Origin: Prevotella aurantiaca JCM 15754
GTDB lineage: Bacteria > Bacteroidota > Bacteroidia > Bacteroidales > Bacteroidaceae
Assembly (NCBI RefSeq): GCF_000614025.1
Contig: NZ_BAKF01000025.1
Location: forward strand, 1-35,526
Direction: 5' to 3'
Length of the DNA: 35,526 nucleotides
Shown here: one piece after another, positions 8,516 to 16,610 of the stretch
Position numbering within the stretch: position 1 is the stretch's first letter
Layout of the letters: each line of letters starts with the position of its first letter
Notes under the pieces: model-generated
Database searches by the model: none
The model's input: the letters and a program-made list of their open reading frames with translations, nothing else
What the model was told of the DNA's origin: nothing
Made by a program: the position numbers and the translations under genes

Positions 8516-9520
8516 TTACCTATGACCTCCAAAACTACCGCCACCTGAGCGAGAATTACCAAAGCTTCCACCACCAGAACGTGAGCCTCCAAAGCTTCCA
8601 CCACCTACAGCATGAGATGGACCGCTTGCTGGAAGTGAATTACTACGTTCTATATTAAATGAACTGTTACGTTCAACACTGTTTCTTCTGATAGTGTTAT
8701 CAGCATTTCTGTCACGAGATATAGTTCCAAAACGATTACCTCTATCATAAGAAGAGTTATTTCTTTCAATAACAACTCGGTTGTTTGAGTTTCCAAATTG
8801 TCCACTACGTGCATTCATATTGCCAAACGAACGTTGGGCATTAGCACTATGCATCTGTCCATTATATGCTGGATTGTAACTTCCAAAGCTTCCGCCACGT
8901 CCATTCCAATGGTTTGCTGTGCCTGAATGACCTCCAGGATATCTATATGTATAGACTGGAATACTATATCCATAGTAGCCATAGAAAGGGTATCTCCATG
9001 GGTCATTCCAACTGTTATAGTAGCCGTAATACCACCAGGGGTCAAAATAACCTGAGGTCCAACTATAATATCTCAAGTACCATGGAGCTACATAACCATA
9101 CGATGGATAGAATAAAAAGTTGGAGTTTCCATATCCCCAAGGATAATAAAAACCATAGAAGTCATCAAACCTACCCATACGACGACTATATGCAAAGTCT
9201 TCTTCAGCATTCTCAAAATAACGATCAAACTGATAGATTGTATCTACTTGATAAGTTCCATCTTGATTTTTTATCTGAACAATATCGTTTCCTAAAGAGT
9301 CCTGCCCTAGCTTTTTATAAACTTTATCCAACAATCCTCTTCGATTATATTCGTTGTCCGATTTATCAATTCCGCTGTAATATCCGTTTCGATGAGCTTT
9401 CTTAGATTCCTTATACTCACGGATAGACTCCTTAGATGGTGTAAAATACACGTCATCTTGCGCCAAAATAGTTGTTGGTAAAGCAAGAGCCATAACAGAA
9501 AGTAAGATTAACTTTTTCAT
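8516..9520 (-). CDS. Secreted Tyr/Trp- and Gly/Ser-rich protein, unknown
   Basis: A 334-residue protein I cannot assign to a family. Residues 1-20 are a signal peptide (cleaved after ILA). Residues 21-115 are charged and soluble-looking, with DxD-rich stretches. Residues about 116-200 are extremely rich in Tyr, Trp, Phe, Pro and Gly (runs such as YYSWTSGYFDPWWYYGYY). Residues about 200-290 are rich in Asn, Ser and Arg, and the C-terminus carries GGGSFG-type repeats encoded by a 30-bp DNA repeat (8535-8605). The start is well supported: an exact AGGAGG lies 8 nt before the ATG, a rare strong ribosome site in this window. The composition suggests a low-complexity surface or extracellular protein; that is inference. 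It is first in a two-gene operon with the OmpP1/FadL barrel. Confidence 0.8.
   Translation of the reverse strand: MKKLILLSVMALALPTTILAQDDVYFTPSKESIREYKESKKAHRNGYYSGIDKSDNEYNRRGLLDKVYKKLGQDSLGNDIVQIKNQDGTYQVDTIYQFDRYFENAEEDFAYSRRMGRFDDFYGFYYPWGYGNSNFLFYPSYGYVAPWYLRYYSWTSGYFDPWWYYGYYNSWNDPWRYPFYGYYGYSIPVYTYRYPGGHSGTANHWNGRGGSFGSYNPAYNGQMHSANAQRSFGNMNARSGQFGNSNNRVVIERNNSSYDRGNRFGTISRDRNADNTIRRNSVERNSSFNIERSNSLPASGPSHAVGGGSFGGSRSGGGSFGNSRSGGGSFGGHR
8535..8605 (-). repeat. 30-bp tandem repeat coding for GGGSFG units
   Basis: Two 30-bp units (8535-8564 and 8565-8594) and an 11-bp partial third. They encode GGSFGGSRSG-like repeats at the C-terminus of the secreted protein. The first unit has diverged from the second. 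Confidence 0.75.
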
Positions 9521-9698
9521 ATTATTACCTCCTTTAATTTATTTTATTTTTTGTCTTATTTTTCATATGATGCAAAAATAACATATCTTAATGTGCAAAT
9601 ATACGGATTTTCCCTAACTTAACGTAGGTTTTTCCCTATTTATTGATATGATCATTACATACGAATACCATGCCACAAGATATAAAGAAACATTATTG

Positions 9699-9731
9699 TT
9701 GCATACATTTCAAACATTTTAAGTATATTTG
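9699..9731 (+). promoter_or_regulatory. Possible promoter of the fucosidase-cutC operon
   Basis: A -7 element TATATTTG (9724-9731) lies 21 nt before the fucosidase ATG. TTG at 9699-9701 gives a 22-nt spacing, longer than the 20 nt seen elsewhere in this window, so the -33 call is weaker. Confidence 0.5.
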
Positions 9732-9752
9732 CACAAATATTAAAAAAGAATT

Positions 9753-11111
9753 ATGAAACGATCAATTAGTACAACTCTGTTCGTTCTTGCATTGACTTCA
9801 CCAATCTTTGCACATACAAATGGATTACCAAAAGAAGACAATAACAAGTTGTTAACAACTCAAACTACAAACAAGAAGTATGTTCCTACTGCAGAAAATC
9901 TTGCTGCGCGGAAACGATTCGAAGGGTTTCGCTTCGGAATATTTCTGCATTGGGGCATTTACAGCACTTTTGCACAAGGCGAATGGTACTTAAATAACAA
10001 AATTAACAAAGATGAATATGCAAAGGCTGCATCGGCTTTTTATCCATCATACTTTGATGCCAACGCGTGGATAAGTGCTATTAAAGCCTCTGGAGCAAAG
10101 TATATTACATTCACATCACGACACCACGATAGCTTTTCTATGTTTAAAACAAAGGAAAGCAATTATAATATTGTAGACGCAACTCCTTTCAAACGTGATG
10201 TATTGAAAGAACTTGCTGATGCCTGTCATAAGCAAAACATAGATCTACATATTTATTATTCTATTCTTGATTGGATACGAGAGGACTATCCTATCGGCAG
10301 AACAGGATTATATACAGGTCGTAAACTAAAACCAAACTACGATACTTACTTCGACTTTATGAAGGGACAAGTTAACGAATTGCTCCACAACTACGGCAAA
10401 GTAGGTGCTATTTGGTTAGATGGTTATTGGGACCACGACAGCGACAGCATTCCATTTGATTGGCGGATGGAGGAATTCTATCGTTATATTCATAGTATTC
10501 AGCCAACTTGTTTGATTGGCAACAACCATCATATATCACCGATAGATGGTGAAGATTTCCAAATGTTTGAACGCGATTTACCTGGCGAAAACAAGGCTGG
10601 ACTATCTGGTCAAGCTATCAGCCGCCTTCCTCTTGAAGCTTGCCAAACTATGAATGGTATGTGGGGATATAAAGTTTCTGACATCAATTACAAATCAACC
10701 GACCAACTTATTGAGCTCCTTGTGCGCTCAGCAGCTAAGGGTAGCAATCTCTTACTCAACATTGGTCCACAGCCAAATGGCGAACTTCCAGCTCTTGCAC
10801 TCGAGCGTTTGCAAGGTATTGGCAGATGGATGAAGCAGTATGGAGGAACCATTTACGAAACAACAGCAGGTGATATAGCAGAAGCCGATTGGGGTGTGAG
10901 CACATCAAAAGGGAAGAAGACCTATCTGCACGTGTTAAAACGAGATGCTGAAACCATTTCTTTCGCATTGCAATCAAAGCCTAAACGCGTTATAGAAAAC
11001 GTTACACGCCAGCCTATTTCGTATATATATAATAAAAAAACAAAAGAGTTTACTATCCACACTGGCAAGCATCAGGACGTGGTAGATTATGTAATAGAAG
11101 TAGAAAAGTAA
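9753..11111 (+). CDS. Alpha-L-fucosidase, GH29
   Basis: A 452-residue exported glycoside hydrolase that would remove L-fucose from glycans, with retention of configuration. Residues 1-20 are a signal peptide (SPIFA|HT). The GH29 catalytic barrel covers about 35-370: FGIFLHWGIYS near the start, TSRHHDSFSMF (sugar-binding His pair), and IWLDGYW, whose Asp (about residue 223) is the expected nucleophile. The acid/base Glu is not conserved across the family and I do not assign it. A short beta-sandwich-like C-terminus follows, with no carbohydrate-binding module. Export and the Prevotella-like host fit use of mucin or other host glycans. cutC follows after 5 nt in the same operon. Subfamily and linkage cannot be told from this reading. 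Confidence 0.9.
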   Translation: MKRSISTTLFVLALTSPIFAHTNGLPKEDNNKLLTTQTTNKKYVPTAENLAARKRFEGFRFGIFLHWGIYSTFAQGEWYLNNKINKDEYAKAASAFYPSYFDANAWISAIKASGAKYITFTSRHHDSFSMFKTKESNYNIVDATPFKRDVLKELADACHKQNIDLHIYYSILDWIREDYPIGRTGLYTGRKLKPNYDTYFDFMKGQVNELLHNYGKVGAIWLDGYWDHDSDSIPFDWRMEEFYRYIHSIQPTCLIGNNHHISPIDGEDFQMFERDLPGENKAGLSGQAISRLPLEACQTMNGMWGYKVSDINYKSTDQLIELLVRSAAKGSNLLLNIGPQPNGELPALALERLQGIGRWMKQYGGTIYETTAGDIAEADWGVSTSKGKKTYLHVLKRDAETISFALQSKPKRVIENVTRQPISYIYNKKTKEFTIHTGKHQDVVDYVIEVEK

Positions 11112-11116
11112 CAATT

Positions 11117-11794
11117 ATGCCTATATTAGAAGTTTGCACAGGTAGTCTGCAAAGTGTTATCAATGCGGTAAAAGGCGGAGCACAACGCATAGAACTATGT
11201 TCTGCTCTATCGCTTGACGGCTTAACGCCATCGTTAGGAATTATAAAAACTGTACGCACACTATATCCTCAACTCACAATTCACGCACTTATTAGAGTGC
11301 GTGAAGGAGACTTTTGTTATACTGAAGAGGAAATCAGAGCAATGGAGTCTGACATTAAAGCATTACTTCCATATGCTGATGCCATTGTTTGTGGAGCATT
11401 AACTCCAAAAGGCAACATAGATATTCCATCCACACGCCGACTGATTGAAGCTTGCGAAGGAAAGCCATTTACATTTCATCGTGCTTTCGATATTTGCAAT
11501 AATCCATTGAAAGCACTTGATGAACTTATAGAACTAAACTGTACACGTGTACTAACTTCAGGACAAGCTCCATCGGCTGAAGCTGGAATTGGTACATTAA
11601 AAGAATTTGTAAAGCACACTGAAGGACGCATGATTATCTTACCTGGCGGTGGAGTTACTCCTTTAAATGCTAAGAAGATAATTGCAGAAAGTGGAGCTAT
11701 AGAGGTGCATGGCTCGGCATCGGGTATGACAAAAAGCGGTAGAAAAGAAACTCTTACTGAAGTAGTTGCACAGATTCTTCAACAAATAAAGTAG
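11117..11794 (+). CDS. cutC: CutC family protein
   Basis: A 225-residue cytoplasmic TIM-barrel protein of the CutC family. Family motifs seen: LEVCTGSLQSVINAVKGGA at the N-terminus, RIELCSALSLDGLTPS, HALIRVREGDFCYT, FHRAFD, RVLTSGQ, ILPGGGV and EVHGSASG at the C-terminus. CutC was first linked to copper tolerance in E. coli, but its biochemical role remains disputed, so the name should not be read as a function. It starts 5 nt after the fucosidase stop, so translation is probably coupled; pairing with a secreted glycosidase hints at a role in carbohydrate use rather than copper, which is my inference. The transcript probably ends at the hairpin at 12043-12090. Confidence 0.9.
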   Translation: MPILEVCTGSLQSVINAVKGGAQRIELCSALSLDGLTPSLGIIKTVRTLYPQLTIHALIRVREGDFCYTEEEIRAMESDIKALLPYADAIVCGALTPKGNIDIPSTRRLIEACEGKPFTFHRAFDICNNPLKALDELIELNCTRVLTSGQAPSAEAGIGTLKEFVKHTEGRMIILPGGGVTPLNAKKIIAESGAIEVHGSASGMTKSGRKETLTEVVAQILQQIK

Positions 11795-11891
11795 TTAAAG
11801 CTATATAGAACACTGAATACAAACACGTTAAGCTATACTTTTTTATTAATTAAAGAATAGATATAGTTCCCTGCTTTTACCGCTATCATTC

Positions 11892-11936
11892 TACTGCAAA
11901 CCGCTCTGCAATAATGTTGCAGAGCGGTTTGCAGTA
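11892..11936. repeat. Perfect 19-bp inverted repeat (hairpin)
   Basis: TACTGCAAACCGCTCTGCA (11892-11910) is exactly complementary to 11918-11936 around a 7-nt loop. There is no T-tract on either side, so it is not a classical terminator. It may be a 3' stabilising structure or a small intergenic repeat element. Confidence 0.7.
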
Positions 11937-12042
11937 ATACTATTGATAGGTTACAGCATCAGTGCAAAGTCATCACAGAAGAACTGCACGGAGCTTTCCA
12001 CGCGACCAAAACATTTTTCTGCGATTACTATAAGTTATATAT

Positions 12043-12090
12043 AAGACGCCCATCTTGCAATTGAGTAGCAAGATGGGCGTCTTTATTTAA
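12043..12090 (+). terminator. Terminator between convergent cutC and transglutaminase genes
   Basis: AAGACGCCCATCTTGC (12043-12058) pairs perfectly with 12068-12083 around a 9-nt loop, followed by TTATTT. A 16-bp perfect stem between convergent genes probably stops transcripts from both sides. Confidence 0.8.
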
Positions 12091-12115
12091 AACCATTTAG
12101 TTATATATGTTGTAA

Positions 12116-14578
12116 TTATAACTTTCCTATTACCTTTAAGATTTGCTCGCCTATATTGATAGTATAACCTTGTTGAACGTATACAACACGATTGAAGCTA
12201 TCGCAAATCAGGAATATTGGGAGCGAAGGACTAGTTAATTTCATCTGCTCACGTATCTCATTTATAATCTTCTTTTCCACATCTGTGCCCCAAACAACAT
12301 TTGAAGGAAGGTTCTCAAACTCCTTGAAGTTGAAGCGAGATAGGTGGTCTGCATCTTCAAAAAGGAAGATCATCTTGCGTCCCCACTTCTCAAATTGCTC
12401 CTTATAGGTGCTTATGTCGCGCAAAGTATGGTTGGTTGGTTCTTGGTTTGGCGCAACAATGCCAACCATATAGTAGCCTCTACCAGCCGTAGAGAGCAAA
12501 CTCTTGTCGGTGTTGGTCGCCATATCATGGTAGATATCTTCGGCATTGAAACTGCCAATCACCTGCACAGCATCTTCGCTTTCGCGCATTGTAAACGGTA
12601 AACGTGTTTCTTTACCAGCTTTTATCGTGAACAAATGGGTTTCAGCCAACACCTGCCCGCTTGCCATACGTGTACCCGTAATGAGCATATAGGTGCCTTC
12701 TTCCAACTCAGCACCTTTCTCAAAGTCAGCTTTCCACGTAGCATCTTCAGGATAAGTAAGAAGTTGTGCAACACCATTTTCTATTTTATTTAAGGTGAAA
12801 TGACTGTAATATTTAGGGTTGTCGTTATACTTTGTCGGCTTGTATGCTAACATTAACTTACCCTTTGGCACACTCTTTTCAGCCTGGTTACCTTCAAATT
12901 CCACATCTACCCAAGTATCGTTGGTATTGTATTGCAGCTTTCCGTTGATTTCATTGATACGTGCAGGGAATCCTAGACTGCGTGCTGCAGCAACAAAGAA
13001 GATGGCTCTACCCAACTTATCGGTTTTCTTTTCGCGCCAAACACTCATAGGCAACATACGCAATCGCTGTGGGTTGTGTGCCTCGTCAATTACGATATTC
13101 GACTTACACCACGCTATAAGAGCTTGCGGAGTCTTTATGTTTGCCATCTTTTCAGCCAAGAAATGGCGATAAGGAGTAAGCCATTCTATCTCTATACGAG
13201 GATTCATTACATACTTGCAATAGAGTTCCGAAGTATTTGTTTCGGCAACTTCGTGGTCTTTCAACACCTCTAACTGCACATCGCGAAGGTCTTTTTCCGA
13301 AATAACATCTAACAGACGCTGTGCCATTTCCTTATTCTTTGCCTCGCGCAAGAAAGTCTGAATGGTTGCATAATTGCCACGCGACTTGTCTTTCATCGTA
13401 GCTTCGTATGCCTGACGGATAGAGTCTTCGTAAGCTAAACGCTTTGTATTTTCTGCTCGTTGTGCATCGGTAACATTCGGAAGAACAGTACTTATCGATG
13501 GTGGCGTAATGTCCCAAGTCTTTGTTTTGGGCAATCCGTTGCGCTTTAACACAAGGCGCAGTTCCTTGGTTTTGCCAAACGAAACCTTGTCAATGCCTAC
13601 CTTACCGTCTTTAGATGCCCATACTATCATATCGCCCTTACCTGCTGTAAGCGTAGCCACACCATTGTCGTTGGTTGTTTTCTTTGCTACAGAGTAAAAT
13701 TCGGCATAGTTGTAGAGTTTAAATTCTACCTTTGCGCCTTTCACACGCTTGCCGTTTTCGTCTACAACAACTACTTTTACCTCTGCCGTAGGCGCATAAT
13801 TGCTGATTACATTTATCTCCGTGTAGAGCGGAGTCTTGCTCATTACTTCTTCAGGACCATCGTAATCGCCAAACACTTTCGTGTGCATAAGCATACCACG
13901 AGAGGCACTTTCGTTGAACCAACCTAAGTTAAGAATAGGCTCAGGCTCACATGCTCCGAGGAAGTACCACCTACCATCTGCCCATGCTTCTACCCATGCA
14001 TGGTTGTCATCGGTATGCGCCCAACGTGGCGTATATACCTGTCGGGCAGGTATTCCTACCGATCTAAGTGCTGCAACAAGAAAAGTACTCTCTTCACCAC
14101 ATCTTCCGTATGCAGTGCAAACTGAAGCTAACGGACTGCTTGTTCGCCCATCTGAAGGACGATAGGTTACCTTTTCATGGCACCAGTGATTTACTTCCAG
14201 AATAGCATCCTTCATTGATAAATGCTTTACTCGGTCCTTTAGCTCTGCAAAAAACACTTTTCGACTATCATCTAAGTTCTCGTTGTTTACACGAACAGGT
14301 AGTACAAAATGCTTAAACTCGCGCTCTGGAATTGTCTTTCCCCATGGCATTTCACGACGAGCCTGTAGTGCTAAAGCTATGTTTTCCTCATAAAAGGCTT
14401 TGCTATAATCGGTTTTTTCAGGCAAAGCCATGTACTTATAAAGGAAGTTTAAATAAGTAGTTTCGGGCTTTACAGTTGTTTTTACATCTCTTTGTTGAGA
14501 AATGTAAAGATTGCCTGCACTGCTACTGCCACTAAAGCACGAGGCTAAAGCAAGCAAAAATAGAATATTCTTTCTCAT
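12116..14578 (-). CDS. Transglutaminase-domain lipoprotein with thioredoxin-like tail
   Basis: An 820-residue probable lipoprotein: MRKNILFLLALAS|C is a good lipobox with Cys14. Domain order as I read it: a transglutaminase-like domain at about 120-215 with Cys160 (GRCGEES) and His193 (DDNHAWVE), the usual catalytic pair; a beta-sandwich at about 262-345 with a VVDENGKRVKGAKVEF motif; a linker rich in Lys and Glu; a second transglutaminase-like segment at about 465-565 that lines up with the first (FFVAAARSLGFPAR against FLVAALRSVGIPAR) but has Lys521 and Asp554 where the Cys and His should be; then, from about 690, a thioredoxin-like fold with no CxxC. Known: such domains act as proteases, peptidases or crosslinking enzymes. 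Substrate unknown; a role on peptides or wall fragments at the envelope is inference. No operon partner. Confidence 0.82.
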   Translation of the reverse strand: MRKNILFLLALASCFSGSSSAGNLYISQQRDVKTTVKPETTYLNFLYKYMALPEKTDYSKAFYEENIALALQARREMPWGKTIPEREFKHFVLPVRVNNENLDDSRKVFFAELKDRVKHLSMKDAILEVNHWCHEKVTYRPSDGRTSSPLASVCTAYGRCGEESTFLVAALRSVGIPARQVYTPRWAHTDDNHAWVEAWADGRWYFLGACEPEPILNLGWFNESASRGMLMHTKVFGDYDGPEEVMSKTPLYTEINVISNYAPTAEVKVVVVDENGKRVKGAKVEFKLYNYAEFYSVAKKTTNDNGVATLTAGKGDMIVWASKDGKVGIDKVSFGKTKELRLVLKRNGLPKTKTWDITPPSISTVLPNVTDAQRAENTKRLAYEDSIRQAYEATMKDKSRGNYATIQTFLREAKNKEMAQRLLDVISEKDLRDVQLEVLKDHEVAETNTSELYCKYVMNPRIEIEWLTPYRHFLAEKMANIKTPQALIAWCKSNIVIDEAHNPQRLRMLPMSVWREKKTDKLGRAIFFVAAARSLGFPARINEINGKLQYNTNDTWVDVEFEGNQAEKSVPKGKLMLAYKPTKYNDNPKYYSHFTLNKIENGVAQLLTYPEDATWKADFEKGAELEEGTYMLITGTRMASGQVLAETHLFTIKAGKETRLPFTMRESEDAVQVIGSFNAEDIYHDMATNTDKSLLSTAGRGYYMVGIVAPNQEPTNHTLRDISTYKEQFEKWGRKMIFLFEDADHLSRFNFKEFENLPSNVVWGTDVEKKIINEIREQMKLTSPSLPIFLICDSFNRVVYVQQGYTINIGEQILKVIGKL

Positions 14579-14909
14579 GTTAGTAAAATTCAGATGAGCT
14601 TATTAAAAGCCCATAATGATTTAGTTAATATTGTTTTAGGCAAAATTACGCTTTTTTATTGAGTAAGAAAAATTATATAATACCTTTTTTCAAAACAGCT
14701 TTAATTCTTTGATACATTATTCTTATAAATTGTCAGACAACCATAAGTAAATAAAGAATAAGGCATAACGTAATTATGAAGACCTAAAGTCATTCAACTA
14801 TTTACTCATATTCTTTCTTCAGCAATATTGAGAAATAGATTTATAAACTATCATTTCATCATTTTAAATATTTTCTTTGTACATTTGCAACACGTAAAAA
14901 AAATATGTA
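14579..14909. other. Divergent intergenic region, transglutaminase gene / prmA
   Basis: No gene. A minus-strand -7-like TAATTTTG (14648-14641) lies 62 nt before the transglutaminase ATG, without a clear -33 partner. A plus-strand TACATTTG (14880-14887) serves prmA. Nothing else is recognised. Confidence 0.45.
14880..14887 (+). promoter_or_regulatory. -7 element of prmA
   Basis: TACATTTG matches the Bacteroidetes -7 consensus and ends 22 nt before the prmA ATG. I see no TTG at the expected distance, so this is a partial match. Confidence 0.45.
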
Positions 14910-15782
14910 ATGAAGTACCTACAAATAACATTTAAAGTTAGTCCTGACACCGAATTAGTACGTGAATTATTAGTAGCAATGGCTGGAGAAGCTGGCTGCG
15001 ATTCATTTATTGAAGAGGAAAACGCATTGAAAGGATATTGTCTTGAAGATATTTTCGATGAAGAAACATTAAAAGATGGGATTTCTAACTTTATTCTTCC
15101 CGACACAAAAATAGAATATAAGGTAGACAAAGCCGAAGACAAGAACTGGAATGAAGAATGGGAAAAAGCAGGATTTGCTCCTATTATTATAAACAATAAA
15201 TGTATAATTTGCAGTGAAAAGGAAGAAAATCCGCAGGCATTGATAGCGAATAGAGAGGACAATATTCCTATATTAGTGATAAGAATTGACCCTAAGCAGG
15301 CTTTCGGTACTGGCACACACGAAACCACACAAATGATTGTTACTCAATTGTTGGATATGGATTTAAAAGAAAAAAATGTATTAGACTGTGGTTGCGGTAC
15401 AGGAATCTTATCAATAGTTGCAGCTAAATGCGGAGCGAAAAAGGTATGTGGATATGACATTGACGAATGGAGTGTGAGGAATACGATAGCAAACGCAGCG
15501 GCTAACAATGTGTTACTTGAAGTAAAAGAGGGCAATAGACAGATTATAAGCAATTTCAACGAACAATTTGATATCGTTATTGCAAATATAAACCGCAACA
15601 TACTTCTTAATGACATGTCAGCTTTTGTACAAGTATTGAAACCTCTAGCAACATTGATTTTAAGTGGTTTCTATGAAGAAGACGTCGCTTTATTAGAAGA
15701 GAAAGCCATTAGTCTTGGACTGAAAAAGAATCAATGCCAAGTGAATCACTCGTGGACATGTTTGACATTTCAACGGAATTAG
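14910..15782 (+). CDS. prmA: Ribosomal protein L11 methyltransferase
   Basis: A 290-residue cytoplasmic SAM-dependent methyltransferase that should trimethylate ribosomal protein L11. The N-terminal substrate-recognition domain (about 1-115, with DKNWNEEWEKAGFAPI) is followed by the Rossmann methyltransferase domain. Visible motifs: PKQAFGTGTHETTQMI before the fold, SAM motif I LDCGCGTGILSIVAAKCGA (about 152-170), acidic GYDIDEWSV, and NINRNILL, the PrmA version of motif IV. The length is normal for Bacteroidetes PrmA. Its last 74 nt overlap, tail to tail, the 3' end of the GH25 gene on the other strand; the PrmA C-terminus (SWTCLTFQRN) looks family-like, so PrmA is the conserved side of the overlap. 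Confidence 0.93.
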   Translation: MKYLQITFKVSPDTELVRELLVAMAGEAGCDSFIEEENALKGYCLEDIFDEETLKDGISNFILPDTKIEYKVDKAEDKNWNEEWEKAGFAPIIINNKCIICSEKEENPQALIANREDNIPILVIRIDPKQAFGTGTHETTQMIVTQLLDMDLKEKNVLDCGCGTGILSIVAAKCGAKKVCGYDIDEWSVRNTIANAAANNVLLEVKEGNRQIISNFNEQFDIVIANINRNILLNDMSAFVQVLKPLATLILSGFYEEDVALLEEKAISLGLKKNQCQVNHSWTCLTFQRN

Positions 15783-16581
15783 ACTCTGGAATAAGTAACT
15801 GCGTAAGGTTATAATACGAACCATTAAAGATATTAAGGTCTACGTAACCTTTTATCCCTGGCAATTTGCCTGCGTCTGTGTGCTGCCAGAAAAGCCATTT
15901 ACCTGGGTATTCCATCTTATCAACATAGTAATGAGCTATCCAATAAGGATAATCATCAAAGCGAAAGTCTGACAAATATTGGTCTTTAAACTTGTAGTAG
16001 GTGTAAATAATTGGCTTCACATGAAACTTATCTTCCACTATATGCAACCAAGTAAGTATATTTTGCTGAAACTCCTCCGTGCTAATATCTGTCGGTTTTG
16101 TTTCAATATCCAACACAGGTGGTAGGTCGCCCGATTCTAAAGGAGTCATGGCTATAAAGAAATAAGCCTGACGACGAGGCGAAGAATTATTGCTCCAAAA
16201 ATGATAAACGCCACGAATAAGTCCTGCTTCCTTTGCATTGGTGAAGTTAGAACGGAAATTTTTATCAACATGACTATCACCTTCAGTAGATTTCATAAAG
16301 ACAAATCGTACAGGAGACTTTTCTATTAGCGCATTACGGAGTCTACCCCAATTTACATTTCCTTGATGGTGACTTATATCTATACCATGTATTTCATAAC
16401 CATCGGGATAATCTGGGTCTCCATAAATAGCTCGCCAACGAAAGCCTGATGGGGCAACCAAAAAGAAATAAAGCAAACAACAATAAATAAAGGCAATGGA
16501 TATGCCTCCAACCCACCATGCCCACATAGGCACTTTGCGCAATCGTGTGCAAATCTGGTCGATTGTTTGAGGAATATCCAT
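15709..16581 (-). CDS. Membrane-anchored GH25 muramidase
   Basis: A 290-residue glycoside hydrolase family 25 (lysozyme type) protein expected to cut the MurNAc-GlcNAc bond of peptidoglycan. Residues 1-20 are cytoplasmic, 21-43 form one membrane segment (signal anchor), and about 62-265 is the GH25 barrel. Family marks: GIDISHHQG (Asp68), FVFMKSTEG, GVYHFWS, and the catalytic DxE in PPVLDIE (Asp158, Glu160), then WLFWQHTDAGKLPGI and VDLNIFNG near the end. The Ser-rich last 25 residues (about 266-290) are encoded within the overlap with prmA. It starts 29 nt after the pfp stop, so the two are probably one operon although their roles are unrelated. A part in wall turnover rather than in lysing other cells is inferred from the anchor. 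Confidence 0.9.
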   Translation of the reverse strand: MDIPQTIDQICTRLRKVPMWAWWVGGISIAFIYCCLLYFFLVAPSGFRWRAIYGDPDYPDGYEIHGIDISHHQGNVNWGRLRNALIEKSPVRFVFMKSTEGDSHVDKNFRSNFTNAKEAGLIRGVYHFWSNNSSPRRQAYFFIAMTPLESGDLPPVLDIETKPTDISTEEFQQNILTWLHIVEDKFHVKPIIYTYYKFKDQYLSDFRFDDYPYWIAHYYVDKMEYPGKWLFWQHTDAGKLPGIKGYVDLNIFNGSYYNLTQLLIPESNSVEMSNMSTSDSLGIDSFSVQD

Positions 16582-16610
16582 TATCTTTCTTTTATATCAT
16601 TGTTTCTTAT

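Larger units (their letters stand above)
11795..12115. other. Intergenic region with two strong hairpins
   Basis: No gene. It lies between the 3' ends of cutC (+) and the transglutaminase gene (-). It contains the 19-bp perfect hairpin at 11892-11936 and the terminator-like hairpin at 12043-12083. The 100 bases between them show nothing I recognise. Confidence 0.6.

Noticed and set aside
8866..9405. 179-codon plus-strand frame opposite the secreted aromatic-rich protein
   Set aside because: Its His/Asn/Ser-rich product arises from the skewed codon use of the real gene, which has a signal peptide and a strong ribosome site.
14864..15328. 154-codon minus-strand frame opposite prmA
   Set aside because: Antisense shadow of a conserved methyltransferase; no own signals.
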